Shown here: positions 18,418 through 28,894 of the stretch, piece by piece
Position numbering within the stretch: the first letter of the stretch is position 1
Layout: each line of letters starts with the position of its first letter
Source of the DNA: Chondrus crispus
Taxonomy: Eukaryota > Rhodophyta > Florideophyceae > Gigartinales > Gigartinaceae
Assembly (NCBI RefSeq): GCF_000350225.1
Contig: NW_005179020.1
Location: 117,180 to 181,179, forward strand
DNA length: 64,000 nt
Direction of reading: 5' to 3'
Notes under the pieces: generated by a model
What the model was told of the DNA's origin: nothing
Seen by the model: the letters and a program-made list of their open reading frames with translations, nothing else
Databases searched by the model: none
Made by a program: the position numbers and the translations under genes

Positions 18418-19429
18418 TCCTCACCGAAAGGTTCTGAAGCCTCGGATAGACCCGTATCCTTTGTTGTTCTTCGGTCCTCTGCTGTTTTGAGATTGCCTCA
18501 CCCTCAGCATCCCTTTTGGTAGCCGCAACTACCTCATCGGCCGTAGTTTCGGTTACCGTGGTAACTTGATGTTGGTGGAGTGGTGCCTTTCCCTCGGGGT
18601 TTCCAGTTTCCATGGTAGCAATCCTCCTCTCAACATTCGACTCGGACCTGGCATCCGAAATGGAGCCCCTTCTGGTGCCTGTGCGACCCTTTGACCAGCA
18701 TGTGGTCTCCGAGTGTCCTATCTTTCCACAGGTCGTGCACCTCTTGTCACGGTTGGGGTTGGAGCTGCAACGGTTGGCCCCATGCCCTGGTTCTTTGCAG
18801 AACGAGCAGATCCTTCCTGCTTCGAACTGTCCGACATTCTGGTCCTTCTTTACCAGTAGTGCCCGCTCAGCAAACCGGTCGGTGAGGGCATCAACTTTGC
18901 TCTCCAGCTGCGTTGATGCCCCCCGCTCTGGCCTCGCCAGAATACGAGTAGGTATCGCTCCACGAGACTGAACGTCCTCTTGCGCCGAGTGAAAGGACTT
19001 CTTTCCTGCGACGAAATCTTTCACAGTCTTCTTCAATTCATGGTAAGTGGTTGAGCCACGGTACACGGCAAACTGCGCGAGGGCGCCATGTCCCATGACT
19101 GCCTTGCGGAGCAGTTCGAACTTAGCTTCATTGTTGAACCCGGCCTTCTCGAAGCAGCGGTCCATTTTCGTCATCCAACAAAGCAAATCCTGGTCGTCCA
19201 GACGAACTGAGATTGCCCTGCGAATGTATTCCTCCGGCTCCTCGGTTTGAGCGAATTTGTCTATAATGGACTTTTTGACCTGCGGAAAATCATTTGCGGC
19301 TTCCGATAGAGCACCTTCTTTACTGTAGGTACTGTAGTAGAAGTCAAAAGCTTCATGCTGAAGGTAGCATAGAAGCTCAGCGGCCTTATCCTCGTCGGAC
19401 TTGCCGCGCATCACAACGTTCTCATACAC
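18236..19429 (-). CDS. G2 gag
   Basis: Capsid-like region followed by two zinc knuckles, CSFCKEPGHGANRC and CTTCGKIGHSETTC, then a basic, glutamine- and glutamate-rich tail. The frame is open upstream to about 19511, close to the 5' LTR, but has no ATG before 19429, so the N-terminus is either truncated or uses another start. The last 60 codons overlap the protease frame and are probably not gag. Confidence 0.82.
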   Translation of the reverse strand: MYENVVMRGKSDEDKAAELLCYLQHEAFDFYYSTYSKEGALSEAANDFPQVKKSIIDKFAQTEEPEEYIRRAISVRLDDQDLLCWMTKMDRCFEKAGFNNEAKFELLRKAVMGHGALAQFAVYRGSTTYHELKKTVKDFVAGKKSFHSAQEDVQSRGAIPTRILARPERGASTQLESKVDALTDRFAERALLVKKDQNVGQFEAGRICSFCKEPGHGANRCSSNPNRDKRCTTCGKIGHSETTCWSKGRTGTRRGSISDARSESNVERRIATMETGNPEGKAPLHQHQVTTVTETTADEVVAATKRDAEGEAISKQQRTEEQQRIRVYPRLQNLSVRNEYPHSGSATICQKWREESKEGSPKESKEERDPRACREVLRTLRACQCTVWLDIRTACSR

Positions 19430-19524
19430 GAAAAAGAACTTGACGACATCCGAGTTGGACGACCCGTCAAAAGAAATAAGGGAGCCGGCCTGCTCACTGG
19501 CGTCGGCCCTCTACAAGAGTACCA

Positions 19525-19768
19525 TGTTGTCCCTTTTATTTGTCAAAAAAGGGGGTGTGGGTGTTTTTGGTTCAACTTCTCTCTCCTCTTCCTTTTCTTC
19601 CCTCTTTTCTGTCTCCACGACCAACCAAGCTCTTCTTATACTACCATCCAGCATTTTCCCGGGCCTCCCACGCCGACAAGTGGAAGCAAACCCACATTAC
19701 ACTGACAATTACACTTGCCATTACAATTCTAATTACATTTTCGCAATCGACATGATTCGTACCTCACA
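19525..19768 (-). repeat. G2 5' LTR
   Basis: 244 bp, TGTGAG...ACAACA on the minus strand. The sequence next to it inside the element (19524 downward) reads TGGTACTCTTGTAGAGG, a plausible tRNA primer binding site. Confidence 0.88.
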
Positions 19769-19773
19769 ATTTC

Positions 19774-20600
19774 TGCAGCGGAATGCTACATTGACCAAAA
19801 ACACTCTGTAGTCACAATGATAGACATGACAAAGAATGCATTTGAATCATGAATGATGACCAAACCAGCCCCCCACGTTCTGCCAGCATAGAGCGCAATA
19901 TAAGGACTTGGACTGCTACTTGGGTTCTGTAACAACTTGTGTTGTTCGCTAACGCGTAGGCGTGGATAGGTACTGTATTTGCCAGTAGGGAATTAGAGAG
20001 GAAGGTTGTATCGGAGGACACGGAAAGAGAGGCAATTTCGCTCAGCACGAATGTCATCCGCGTGCGCGATGCCTTTACTCAGACCAACTTGGTCGGTGGC
20101 TAAGTATTACACAACGAAGAACTCGCGGTCCGCGAAGTTCATCGGTCCTGCAGTTGCGGTCCAATTCCTATCCAGAGGACCGCATATGGATTGCACAAAC
20201 TCATGTATTCGGACGTTGTCCGAACCAGGAAAATAGATTTAAGGCGCACTACTGCTTGTTTAGTGAACGGTAATGATTTACCGAGCACATCAAAGTGAGC
20301 TCACTCTGCCTAAGCGGGAGCTCATCGGCCTTCCATACACTCACCGCCAATAGTTAGCCGCGTTATTGAGCTATCCCCGCCATTGCGGGTCTGATCCCAC
20401 GTTGTGGGCGAGCTCATTCAACGAGGTGTTACTTCATAGCCTGAGAGGAGTACCATCAATAGACCTAAAATGATTTTCAATTGCTACGACGGTTAAAAGC
20501 GAAGTTTCGTAATCGATTTGCATTTATGGGTTATTTCGCCTTGTGAGTAATCTTTGCGTTGGTTTCTTCTCTCTTGAATTGCATCTGCATACGATAGCAA
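19774..20600. other. unassigned sequence
   Basis: About 0.8 kb without a recognisable gene. Short open frames show no homology I know. A GC-richer stretch at 20290-20420 can fold locally but does not make a canonical tRNA. Confidence 0.4.
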
Positions 20601-20679
20601 TTCCATTGATACATTGATCATGAGTAAATTCTCCCATGGCCTGTACCTTATTGAGCGCAATTCTGTCATAGTCTAAAGA

Positions 20680-21190
20680 TCGAGGAGCAGCCCATTCTTG
20701 AAAATAATCCTAAGGATCTTTTTCAAGAATGGGCCACCTCAGAAACAGGCTGTTTCTGAAAATTTTGCAGGCAATGAATCCATTAATGGTGAAATTCTTG
20801 AGGGTCTGGTAAATCAACTTCTGCTCCCACTTCAAATGTGAGGTTGAAGAACGCGGAATCGCTCTTGCCTGCCGAGCGCCATCTATTCCCTTTTTGTTGC
20901 CGAGTAAAGACGTTGAGAGGAATGCTTAAAACGTTTCAGAAGAGGGGACCGACCCTTTTGTTCCAGGTATTCATTGATACTTTTCTGGAACGAATTCCTT
21001 GACTTCAACGTATAAATTAGTTTGGCATCTGCAAATGCTGGAGGCTCTCCTTCTATACCGTTTTTATGTCCCCAAGACTGAAAGGATTCAGGTTTCTCGC
21101 GCAATACCTGCTTAGAGGTCTCTGTAATTTCGTGTGAGTATTTGGCAACTGTAGCATAAACACTCTCAGGCGAGGGGAGATGTATGCGCA
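20680..21190 (-). pseudogene. P1 transposase C-terminal remnant
   Basis: Minus-strand reading gives GIDGARQ...HLKWEQKLIYQTLK followed by FTINGFIA, closely parallel to GAGVDGGAQQ...KWEQKIVQQTIK and IVINAFIA in P2. The layout (G-V/I-D, basic stretch, K-W, then N-A/G-F-I/Y) is that of the PiggyBac C-terminal motif (GGVDxxDQ...KWW...NAY). Frames shift within the region. Confidence 0.55.
20690..20759. repeat. two adjacent strong hairpins
   Basis: Arms 20690-20704 and 20720-20734 pair perfectly over 15 bp around a 15-base loop. Arms 20739-20748 and 20750-20759 pair over 10 bp around a single base. They lie at the 3' end of the P1 coding remnant. Confidence 0.8.
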
Positions 21191-21198
21191 GTTCGAGC

Positions 21199-21844
21199 TG
21201 TAGACCCTGTGATCCAGGGATCAGAGAAGGGTTGAATGAAAGCTACGAGCTACAGAACCGGGCTTCGGCCCGGGTAGCGGTGGTAGCGGGGGATCGAGCA
21301 GGGATGCGCGCACGCACGAGCGGATCGACGCCTCGACGCCCCGGAGCAGAACTGAGTGACGTTCCAGTTCTGACGGGCGGAGAAGGTTCCGTGATCCCTC
21401 GCGTGCTGCGCCCACTCCGGCTCGGCTCCGTCTAAACGCGCAAGGTCGGCGAAGGCGCGTTTACAATAAGCTTGCAGTGTTACCTTGGCGGAAGGTCGTG
21501 GACAAGCTTGTGCTTGTCGCCCTTCCGCCGTCGGTCTGCTCATATTCAATGTATATACTAATCTATCATAACACTACAGTACCGACGTACTGTAGTGAAC
21601 TACTGTAGTGCAGGTCGGCCTGCACTGTAACGCTGTCAGCCGTCGGAGCTGACAGTAGGGGGGAATACACGGGTGGTACCCGTGGATGTGCACTCCCCAC
21701 ACACGTGTCGTACAGGTGGGCATATGTGTGCGCGCGCCCCTGTACACGTGGGGCACACGTGGTGGCACTTTAGAGCGTCGGGCTCTACAGTACCTAATCA
21801 AATCTTGATCTAATCTAAATATATAATCTCCCAGGGGGGTTACA
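21199..21844 (-). repeat. solo LTR related to the G3 family
   Basis: On the minus strand it starts TGTAACCCC and ends GGGTCTACA and follows the G3 LTR in order: CTGACAGCGTTACAGTG, AGTTATGATAGA, AATATGAGC, then CTCCGGGGCGTCGAGGCG. It is clearly diverged from G3. No matching target duplication remains. Confidence 0.7.
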
Positions 21845-21961
21845 CTATAGCAAAGACAGCGTAAAGTTCCCTGTTTCTGCCGCAATAACATATATGACAA
21901 CTTCTACGCCAGTCTTCAATACTTGTTGAAGCAGTTGCCCCACATGATCGGAGGGAACAAC

Positions 21962-22219
21962 CTAGCGAAATGTTTCGTCCCCTACGTTACAACATATAAT
22001 TTCAGCAGTAGCCAAGGTAAGAGCACATTCCACAGTTCCAGATGCAACCCTTGTCTTTATCTCCGCAGAAGAGAGAAAAGAAACATGTTCTACAACGGCG
22101 ATGCCACTATTCGTAGTGATGCTTGCACTCCAGGCTTCGTTTTCAAGCTTACCGACATCAATGAGAGCGAAGAAGTCCGGGGAGCATGCTAAGCAGTCCT
22201 CACGCACAACTCCCAACAT
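21962..22219 (-). pseudogene. P1 YqaJ-like nuclease fragment
   Basis: Has DCLACSPDFFALIDVGK and, 37 residues on, AEIKTRVA. In YqaJ/lambda-exonuclease-like proteins a W-L-x-A-S-P-D-G...E-I-K pattern carries metal-binding residues. The P2 copy reads WLACSPDDVTIL...CVEIKKC at the equivalent place, which supports a real shared domain. Confidence 0.5.
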
Positions 22220-22429
22220 TCTACACTTCTACACGACCTGCAAAAATGGCGTCCTTTCCATTGCCTTTAAGACAGCTCTCTCATTTTCTGATCCGCTCAT
22301 CATCGGTTCCGTGAATACATTTGAACTGAACCACCCACCGCAAAAAAATATTCAGCCGCAGTGCAGGCGTGCGTTATTCTTCTTCCCAGTTTATCTCCAT
22401 CCCCAAACAAGCTCGAACAAAGTCACTTT

Positions 22430-22860
22430 CCACCAGGATCTTTCCAGCGTTTGTACTCGTTATGCGAAACTGCCTCAGAATAAACCATTTGGCGCATCTT
22501 TGACCCACGACTCAAACAGTGCACGCCTTCAGCACCTCAGCTTCGACTAATTCTTTTTGATCTTGCGGTGGCGACGGAGGAAGCACAACAGCTCCAAGAT
22601 TGTCTCGCTTATTAAACAAAACTTTGTTCAAAATGTACCCCTTTGGTACTTCAATCCATGTTCTCAGACTGTCTTCGATATCAATAGGTACATTGTAAAG
22701 GAACCGGATAACTTTAGCAAACTTATCGCTACCATGCTCGCTAATAGCAACGGCTGTCATCTTGTTGTTTCCGACTGCACGGGAACCCTCTCGTGCCACA
22801 CGCCTCATTGCAAAACTACATGTCGGACCTAAGTCTGGGGATTCATCAACAATAAAAGCC
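22430..22860 (-). pseudogene. P1 N-terminal/central transposase fragment
   Basis: Open frame with GPTCSFAMRRV...MTAVAISEHGSDKFAKVIRFLYN, then after a TGA at 22512-22514 QRCAKWFILRQFRITSTNAG. P2 has GPTAKYATRMF...RTAVTAFGVGKHDTKRYSKIIRFL and QRCVDWFRQRQFRVTGTNAG. The two copies share about 35-45 percent of residues by eye, so the segment was protein-coding and conserved in the family. Confidence 0.6.
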
Positions 22861-23149
22861 CGTCTTCTGCCATTATGCGTCGGGACAGTGGTGATGGGGC
22901 TTCTTTTCCTTCTGGCTCAGAGGTATTCGCGCTGTTCGCATTTCCGATGGGTGGTGGGGTAACCGCATCATTCATTTCTTTATCGTCCTCTTCCATATCA
23001 TAACAGTATGGATCAAGGAGTGACTTGCCGACGAATGGATGAGCCCTCAGAATGTGTTCTGGCATTATTAGCATGGATCCTATCCCAGAATCCATGAGAC
23101 ATATAAAAATAGACTCCTTTCCGTGACCTAGATCTGCCGTCATAACCAA
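22829..23149 (-). pseudogene. P1 open fragment upstream of the conserved segment
   Basis: 107 open codons, with an acidic stretch (MEEDDKEMND). Its end overlaps the region corresponding to the P2 linker (VDESPDLGPT in a neighbouring frame). No domain recognised; kept because it lies in the expected place of the transposase N-terminal part. Confidence 0.3.
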
Positions 23150-23626
23150 TCCCCTAGGGCTTGATCTCCTCTCCCCTCAGTCAACGTGCTCACCAGCTTC
23201 CGAGCGGAATCCACTAGTATCTCACCTCTTCTTCTAAACCGGAGTGCCATAATAATTCTAAACAAAGTATCAGCGATGGCGTCAGCTGAATGGCCTTCTC
23301 GATTGGCTTTGCGAGAGCATAATTTGTAACTTGGTTATCTGCCGCCCTTGTAGCATAAAGCTCACCATCAAGAGTAGCAAGTAGGTGCAGAGAAGAAAAA
23401 TATCTTCCTAGTTTCTATAAACGCCAATACTTCGAACTCTGAGAAGCACTGTGTTTGGTCCCGTTGCGATTTTCATGTACGATCCCCAATCCTTTCACGA
23501 CCTGTAGCTGAATATGCAACAATATTGTTCGCAATAAATTGGACTCTTTCCGGAGAAGGAAAAACATTCCCGTCACAGTGCTACATTACAGAATCCGAGT
23601 TATCGTAAGAAAAATTCCATCCCGTG

Positions 23627-23857
23627 CTATGGTCTTCCCTCGCCTGACCTCAGAAGAGGTCTGAAACCAGAACTAGAGGCATATCTACCTCTCGGACGTT
23701 CCCTCGATCCACCTCTTCCTACTGCTCGTCTTAGACCTGTTCCACGTCTTCGACTTAACGTGGCGTTACTTCCTCGCCTGACGTCAGCCAAATACACTCC
23801 ATATTCCGTTTTTGTGCCTTGTGCACCTGTTACTACGGCTTCTGGAATTGTGGTCAT
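23627..23857 (-). pseudogene. P1 N-terminal basic region
   Basis: Starts MTTIPEAVV at 23857, the same place and style as MTIIVQSTP in P2. Carries an arginine/glycine-rich stretch (GRGGSRERPRGRY) like an AT-hook. No clear coding connection to 23149 and beyond is left. Confidence 0.45.
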
Positions 23858-24795
23858 GCTGAAAGAAGGCGTTGGATCACAAAAGCGGCGTCCAGAGTAA
23901 CGGAAGCCAAATTGGTTGTTGCAGGTGCTGAGGGAAGCATATATTTGGGGTGCGTGCTTCGATTTAAGAGCTTGAGAGTTAAGTTGCTTCCAATCCGCGA
24001 GCTAAGGGTAATGAGTAAGTCATTGAAATGCATAGGGCCGCGATTAATTCTTTATAGATGTTCTAAAATGCCCCTTTATAGGGGTCCATTGATCACAGTA
24101 CTGATGAAGGGGACAGAATCACAAATTTGGCAAAAATTGCTTCTTGATCAGTATACTGATCATGACAGGCAAGAGTTATATCCCTCTTATGCCCCTCAGT
24201 TGATCGGAAAATCATACAAAACATTTGGGTATCCAGACTTAGGTGCCAGGAGCCAACTCTAAGCCAGAAGTAACATTTAGAGAGAGTAGACGTTACACCG
24301 GTTCGACACATTTACAACGTTTCATGTTTTGAACAGTCAACGGGCTTCAAAGAGATCCTCAAACTTTTATAACTCGTGAAGTTGTGAAGATGGAATATTG
24401 GCCTATTGATCGATATACCGATCAACTACGCTCTTTCATCTGTAATAGGCCAGAAAATCGTCAAAAAGTGAGCCTAAGTCTACTCCAGCGACGTCGTGAA
24501 TGACCTGCATAGGGCTCATTATCACTTGGACTCGTTTTCTCTATCGGACAGCTGCAGTCTTTGGTGTTTCGGGGGAACTTTCTCCGCCTTCGCTGCGTTC
24601 CTTTAGATTTTCTATATCTGCAGACGTTGGTGCTGCCCTCGACGCTGGTTGGGAGCATTCCCTCGGCTTTAAACCCCGCACAGAGTGCCAGACATCCCAA
24701 AAAAATTGCAGTAACCGGTATAGACTCTCGCATACAAATGAACATCACAATGGGAGCAATAAAAAGTGCTTCTGTGCCCCAGCCAACCACCTGCG

Positions 24796-25300
24796 TTATT
24801 TCCACATAACACACAGCATCGTTACAATGGTTTGACGTTGTTCATGACCCCGCACTTCTAACCGTAATCTGATGCCCTCTCCGGAATTGAAAAACGGGAT
24901 TAACTTCTTTTTCCTAGCAGAAGCTCTAGCACGCAAAACGTAGACTTCTGAAGATGGAACTTCCGAAATTCCCAGTACAGCCCCCCCTTCTGAACTATCT
25001 TCCTGCAGTTTGCCTGAGTAAATAAGAATCTCTCGATTAAAATCATAGATGTAGTTCGAATTTGATTGCACATTCTTCAAACTGTTACTAAACTGCTGAA
25101 TACCATGAAAGGTATCTTTCCTTTCCAAATTATCCTTCTTTTGGTTCATCTCCCACGCAATAAAGGCATTAATAACAATCATTTTAATCGTTTGCTGGAC
25201 AATTTTCTGTTCCCACTTCATAGAGCTTGTATATGACCTTAATACCGAACGCTGCTGAGCACCACCATCTACACCAGCTCCGTTTTCAAGTAGAATGACT
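24796..25300 (-). pseudogene. P2 PiggyBac-like C-terminal domain
   Basis: Reads GAGVDGGAQQRSVLRSYTSS, then MKWEQKIVQQTIKMIVINAFIAWEM. This is the shape of the PiggyBac transposase C-terminal block (GGVDxxDQ..RSYY....KWW....NAYI). The frame runs open from about 25290 to 24796. The catalytic Asp residues expected upstream could not be placed with confidence, so the PiggyBac call rests on this block alone. Confidence 0.55.
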
Positions 25301-25689
25301 GAGAGCCATGTTTAAACAATTTAACAGGTATAAATGTCCCCTTTTCTGAGCCATAATTTCGAAATAGCTTTCCAGAATGGAAGCTTTTCCTGCAATGTGT
25401 CTTTCATCTATGCAGTAGCAAACTGCGGAATTTTGACTTCCGGAAAATGCGCCAATGCCACGCAAGCTTAAGCACCTTCGATTAATGCTTCTGTAAATTC
25501 AGTGAGTTTGTCTCTCAAGCAATAAACCAAAGCAGTTTACAGCACTCCCGTTTTGGAGGCGGAGACATAGATGAGATTGTTAACGGAGAGAATAAGCATC
25601 TGTTGTAAAACCTGACCAATGTGTTTGTACGGAACGTACTCCGGAAACAACGGTTCCTCCACCACGCATAGAGCTTTATCTACAGTAGC

Positions 25690-26322
25690 AAAACAAAATA
25701 CTCAGTCAAGACTTACGCGTGCAATGCACTTCTTGATTTCTACGCATGCCAAAGAACGGTCGACATGTCCGGTAATCCATGCTGCTGTAGACTAAAGTAT
25801 AGTGACGTCGTCCGGAGAGCACGCCAGCCAGCTCGTGTTTTTTGGCAAGCATCCTGCACTCAAAAACGGCTTCAGAAAAGGCTTGTGGATGACATTCAGT
25901 AGCATTGGAGGTTCAGTTGCTGTTCCTCGCTCATGTTTCCGTATACAGTTCAGTACTAAACAAATAGTTCATAAATGGCTGCAGCAGTTCTGCTGGAGTC
26001 ATGACCAGGGATATAGTGTTGGGATCTTTGCCAAGCGTTCTACGAACATTGCTATACTCAGCAAGATCTTTCCGGCATTAGTACCTGTTACTCGAAACTG
26101 TCGCTGTCTAAACCAATCAACACAGCGCTGCTCGATTGCAAAAACTTCACAAATTCTCAATAAACATCTCCCCACAAAGTTCTTACTACTGCCATTCTCC
26201 TGCGGAGGAATTAGAATTCTTCCATCATTTGCTCTCTTTGTTAAAAGATGTCCTGTTAGGCATCCACTTTGAGATACCACAGCCCAATTCCCCAAACGAC
26301 GTCCAATGTTAGAATATACATT
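25690..26322 (-). pseudogene. P2 YqaJ-like nuclease region
   Basis: After the TAG the frame continues open to 25999 and includes QRCVDWFRQRQFRVTGTNAGKIL, the kind of R-x-x-x-ITGT-x-A-x-I-L opening seen in YqaJ exonuclease domains. Farther down, in another frame, comes SWLACSPDDVTIL and 20 residues later CVEIKKC. Order and spacing fit a YqaJ-type nuclease fold. At least two frameshifts and a stop interrupt it. Confidence 0.5.
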
Positions 26323-26790
26323 CTACAAGAATCTGATAATCTTGCTGTACCGCTTTGTGTCATGCTTCCCTACACCAAAAGCAGTGACTGCCGTCCTTTC
26401 CGACACGCCATCACAATTGACTTTGAACATTCTAGTGGCGTACTTTGCCGTAGGCCCAGCCTCCGCGCGGTCACCTACAACGGAAGCTCTCTGTCTGTCT
26501 GCGGTTACGGTGGCAATTCTTGAAATAGTCTCCTCTGTAGATACTTCGTCGTCCACTACATATTCATCAGTACCACAGTTATCCCTTCCTTCAATTTTTA
26601 TGCCAGTGCTGTTCTTGATTCTCCAACCTTTCGCGGCATCTTGACCGCCCCGAACCGAGGTCCGATGGGCCCCGAGACGTCTCCTGCGCCCTTTAGGTCT
26701 CCCTCGGCCTCTACCACGTTTTCGACTGGCTGTGGCGAGGGCGTCGATACTTGGATCCGGTGTGGGAGTAGACTGTACAATGATCGTCAT
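26323..26790 (-). pseudogene. P2 transposase N-terminal part with AT-hook-like stretch
   Basis: From ATG 26790: MTIIVQSTPTPD..., then SRKRGRGRGRPKGRRRR (AT-hook core RGRPKG), then a 150-residue segment ending RYSKIIRFL and a TAG. In P1 the same segment reads KVIRFLYNV, so TAG replaces a tyrosine codon. The protein would bind AT-rich DNA; that is inferred from the hook. Confidence 0.6.
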
Positions 26791-27043
26791 GTCGTCGTGG
26801 AAGGCGGAAGTCTCCGAGGGCGGTGTTGGGTGGTACTTTGTGGATTTGAACAGTTGAAAGTTCGAATTAGTCGGAAGATGAATGCGAGATCTCCTAGAAG
26901 GTCTGTTTTCCAAGTGGTTCAGTACTGTTAAAGATATTTGCTATTTATGGTGCCCCCTTAAAAGGGTCCATGGATCGGTACACCGATCAATGGAGGTATG
27001 ATACGGGTTTTGGAAATTTCCCGTATGATCGGTATATCGATCA

Positions 27044-28761
27044 ACTCAACAGTAGGGATATGAAAGTGAATTATACTTCTATCGGGTATGAGATGTCGAG
27101 ACCATGTGTCGGTGTGGGAGAGAGGATAGAGGCCTCAACACTGTAATATATAGCAAAGCTGAAGCGTTTTTGGATGCGTGATATGGCGGCTGAAATTTTG
27201 AAATTTTTACGAGTTGCGGAGGCCTATGAGCTTAGCGCGATTTTCTTTAACGTGCTTACTGTGGTCTTATATGACGTGTACGGTAGACTGGGACGGGGCG
27301 CCCAGAGTTGCGAGGGAGAGCGGCTGAAAGCGCTAGTCCAGAGGCGGTGGAGGACGTTCGTCGTCGATAAGGAGATCGTTGCGGATAGTGCGCTCGAGGG
27401 CTTTGCGCCTCGTCACAGAAGCTGCATCTGCGGCTTCGCCGCGGTAACGGGAACTATTGTATAACATTCCAAAACCAAAAGCTACAATCGTGAGGACACA
27501 CGCTGTGGCCTTGTCAAGATGTAGCCCGGGAGCAGGAATAGGTAGCTAGTCGAGAATATCTCCGGGACGGGCGGTGAGGTTGGGAACCAGGAATGGTACT
27601 TCAAGCGAGTAGGAGAGGCCAGCGACGCGGAGTAAATGCATAGTAAGGACGTTCTTGAAGGTTTTATGCCTGTGTACCATACCAAACCCGTGTCTGCAAA
27701 TGGTCGCGTAATCATCGCGGGCGTTCATGTCGCACCGCCACCAGAATTGGTACAGCACCCGACGACGCGGGTGCATTGCAGTCGAACGCCGACGGAGTGC
27801 ATTAGAAGTGCACGCCGACGCCGATTCATTAGACGCACACGTGGACACGTTTGCACTACAGGCAGGCGACCCCATCTGTCCATTACAGACGGAAGCCGTA
27901 CTGTACACTTTACAGCCAAAATGACAAGATACAGTTGCAATAGCATATTGCAGTTCATTGCACAGTAGAATACAGTAGTACAGTGTAACAGATAATGATT
28001 GGGAGCTCATACCGTTGTATATAGCGGCAACAACGCCGGGCAAAGACAGTAAACGGTCAACTATTTTTTGGAACAGATTTCCTTGGAAGTTGCAGCACCG
28101 CCGGTTAAGACTAGCCTCTAGCCTAGCTGAAATTGCCATTATCTGTCTGTCACGTTCCACTGGCCTTCGATTGCCATTCATTCCTCTTTCTTTTCTGTGT
28201 CGTTGCGATTACGCGGGCTAGAACTGGCCTCTAGCCTAGGCGTTACGTTGTCAGTCTTTCATTCGACGTTTCTATTGTTTTCTCTTTTCCCTCTGTTGTA
28301 GCGAAAACACGTGCTTAGAGTTAGCCTCTAGCCTCGGCTTCAATTTATGGCACGACCCATTTATGCCTCTCCACATTTTGACTGTTGTCAGGTCGCGGGC
28401 TACGACGAGCCTCTACCCTGGGCCGCACTGCTGACATCTGAAAGCTGTCCTAGTCACGAGTTTCCATTACTCGGCGCTCCGACCGCTGTGTAAAACTAGT
28501 CTCCGGGCTCCGGTCTCCCCTTTTAAACGTGCCCGTACACCACCCCTTTTGGTTTCATTCCCACTCTTGGATCGCACCTTGACAGGTACGTCCTGATCTT
28601 CCCGTCGGCCGAGGTTCCTCCCTTTTTCTCTACCATCGTCCCAGTCTACCACTGGAAACCACCCCTTGGCTGTGCCTCTTCCTAGAGCTAGCTCATAGCT
28701 GACGACAGCCACTATACTACTGTCCACAGTCTTGGAGCAATGAGCACGTCGCAACGGCGAT
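27044..28761. other. unassigned sequence between P2 and C1
   Basis: Holds a 96-codon plus-strand frame (27174-27464), a 211-codon cysteine-rich minus-strand frame (28181-27546) without known domains, and four degenerate repeats (28109-28420). None looks like a conserved gene. Confidence 0.4.
28109..28420 (+). repeat. four degenerate copies of a CTAGCCTCTAGCCTAG motif
   Basis: CCTCTAGCC or its variant occurs at 28115, 28228, 28325 and 28410, each preceded by CTA or ACGA and followed by a pyrimidine-rich stretch. Spacing shrinks from 113 to 97 to 85 bp. It looks like an old tandem repeat. Confidence 0.5.
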
Positions 28762-28894
28762 ATGGAATCGTTGGTTAACGGGGCGACTAGATGCCAACAA
28801 AACATCGTAGAGCAGGTTGCGTTGTGGACTCGAGAGGTGGCAGCAGAGTGTGCAGTGAGAAAACGGGTGACTCCTCGGGCAAATAGGGAGTTGT
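28762..28894 (+). pseudogene. short ORF interrupted by the C1 copia element (upstream part)
   Basis: ATG 28762 opens MESLVNGATRCQQN... and is cut after GAG TTG T by C1. The target duplication GTTGT recurs at 46834-46838 and the frame then continues from 46839 (YRTRWRSDAALSSLRLGK...) to TGA 46946-46948. Without C1 this makes an uninterrupted 80-codon frame. No domain is recognisable; it may be a gag-like or orphan gene, or a chance frame. Confidence 0.35.

Larger units (their letters stand above)
12373..19768 (-). mobile_element. G2: Ty3/gypsy element with antisense accessory genes
   Basis: Flanked by ATTTC (12368-12372 and 19769-19773). The LTRs read TGTTGTCC...CTCACA on the plus strand (12373-12610 and 19525-19768). 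Pol genes run on the minus strand in the order gag, protease, RT, RNase H, integrase, with several frameshifts. Between the end of integrase (14866) and the 3' LTR lies a 2.2-kb block whose reading frames point the other way. The LTRs differ at many sites and by 6 bp in length, so this is an older insertion than G1. Confidence 0.9.
20600..24162 (-). mobile_element. P1: decayed PiggyBac-like/YqaJ-like DNA transposon
   Basis: A degraded copy of the same family as 24407-27043, on the same strand. Its 5' end (24060-24162) shares with the other copy a hairpin GACCCCTATAAAGGGG-type segment and two 18-bp palindromes 55 bp apart (24090-24107 and 24145-24162). Coding remnants run from about 23870 to 20700 and are split by a solo LTR at 21199-21844. 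The 3' end is not defined. Confidence 0.55.
24407..27043 (-). mobile_element. P2: PiggyBac-like/YqaJ-like DNA transposon
   Basis: Bounded by TGATCGATATACCGATCA (24407-24424) and TGATCGGTATATCGATCA (27026-27043), which are exact inverted copies of each other. A second palindrome stands 54 bp inside the right edge (26972-26989), followed by a GGGTCC...GGGGGCA-type hairpin, the same layout as P1. No TTAA target duplication is visible outside the palindromes, so the outer edges are provisional. The coding strand is minus, in several frames. Confidence 0.55.

Noticed and set aside
14866..19429. Plus-strand frames over G2 pol and gag
   Set aside because: All are shadows of clearly identified minus-strand integrase, RT, protease and gag.
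20290..20420. tRNA or other small RNA gene
   Set aside because: Some GAGCTC and GCGGG pairing is possible, but there is no T-loop GTTCRANYC motif, no proper acceptor stem and no clear anticodon arm.
26957..26960. TTAA as a PiggyBac target duplication at the P2 right end
   Set aside because: It lies inside the palindrome pair, P1 has TATA at the same place, and no partner TTAA is found at the left end.
27546..28181. Cysteine-rich 211-codon minus-strand gene
   Set aside because: No domain, no clear start context, and it spans sequence with LTR-like short repeats; kept only as part of the unassigned region.
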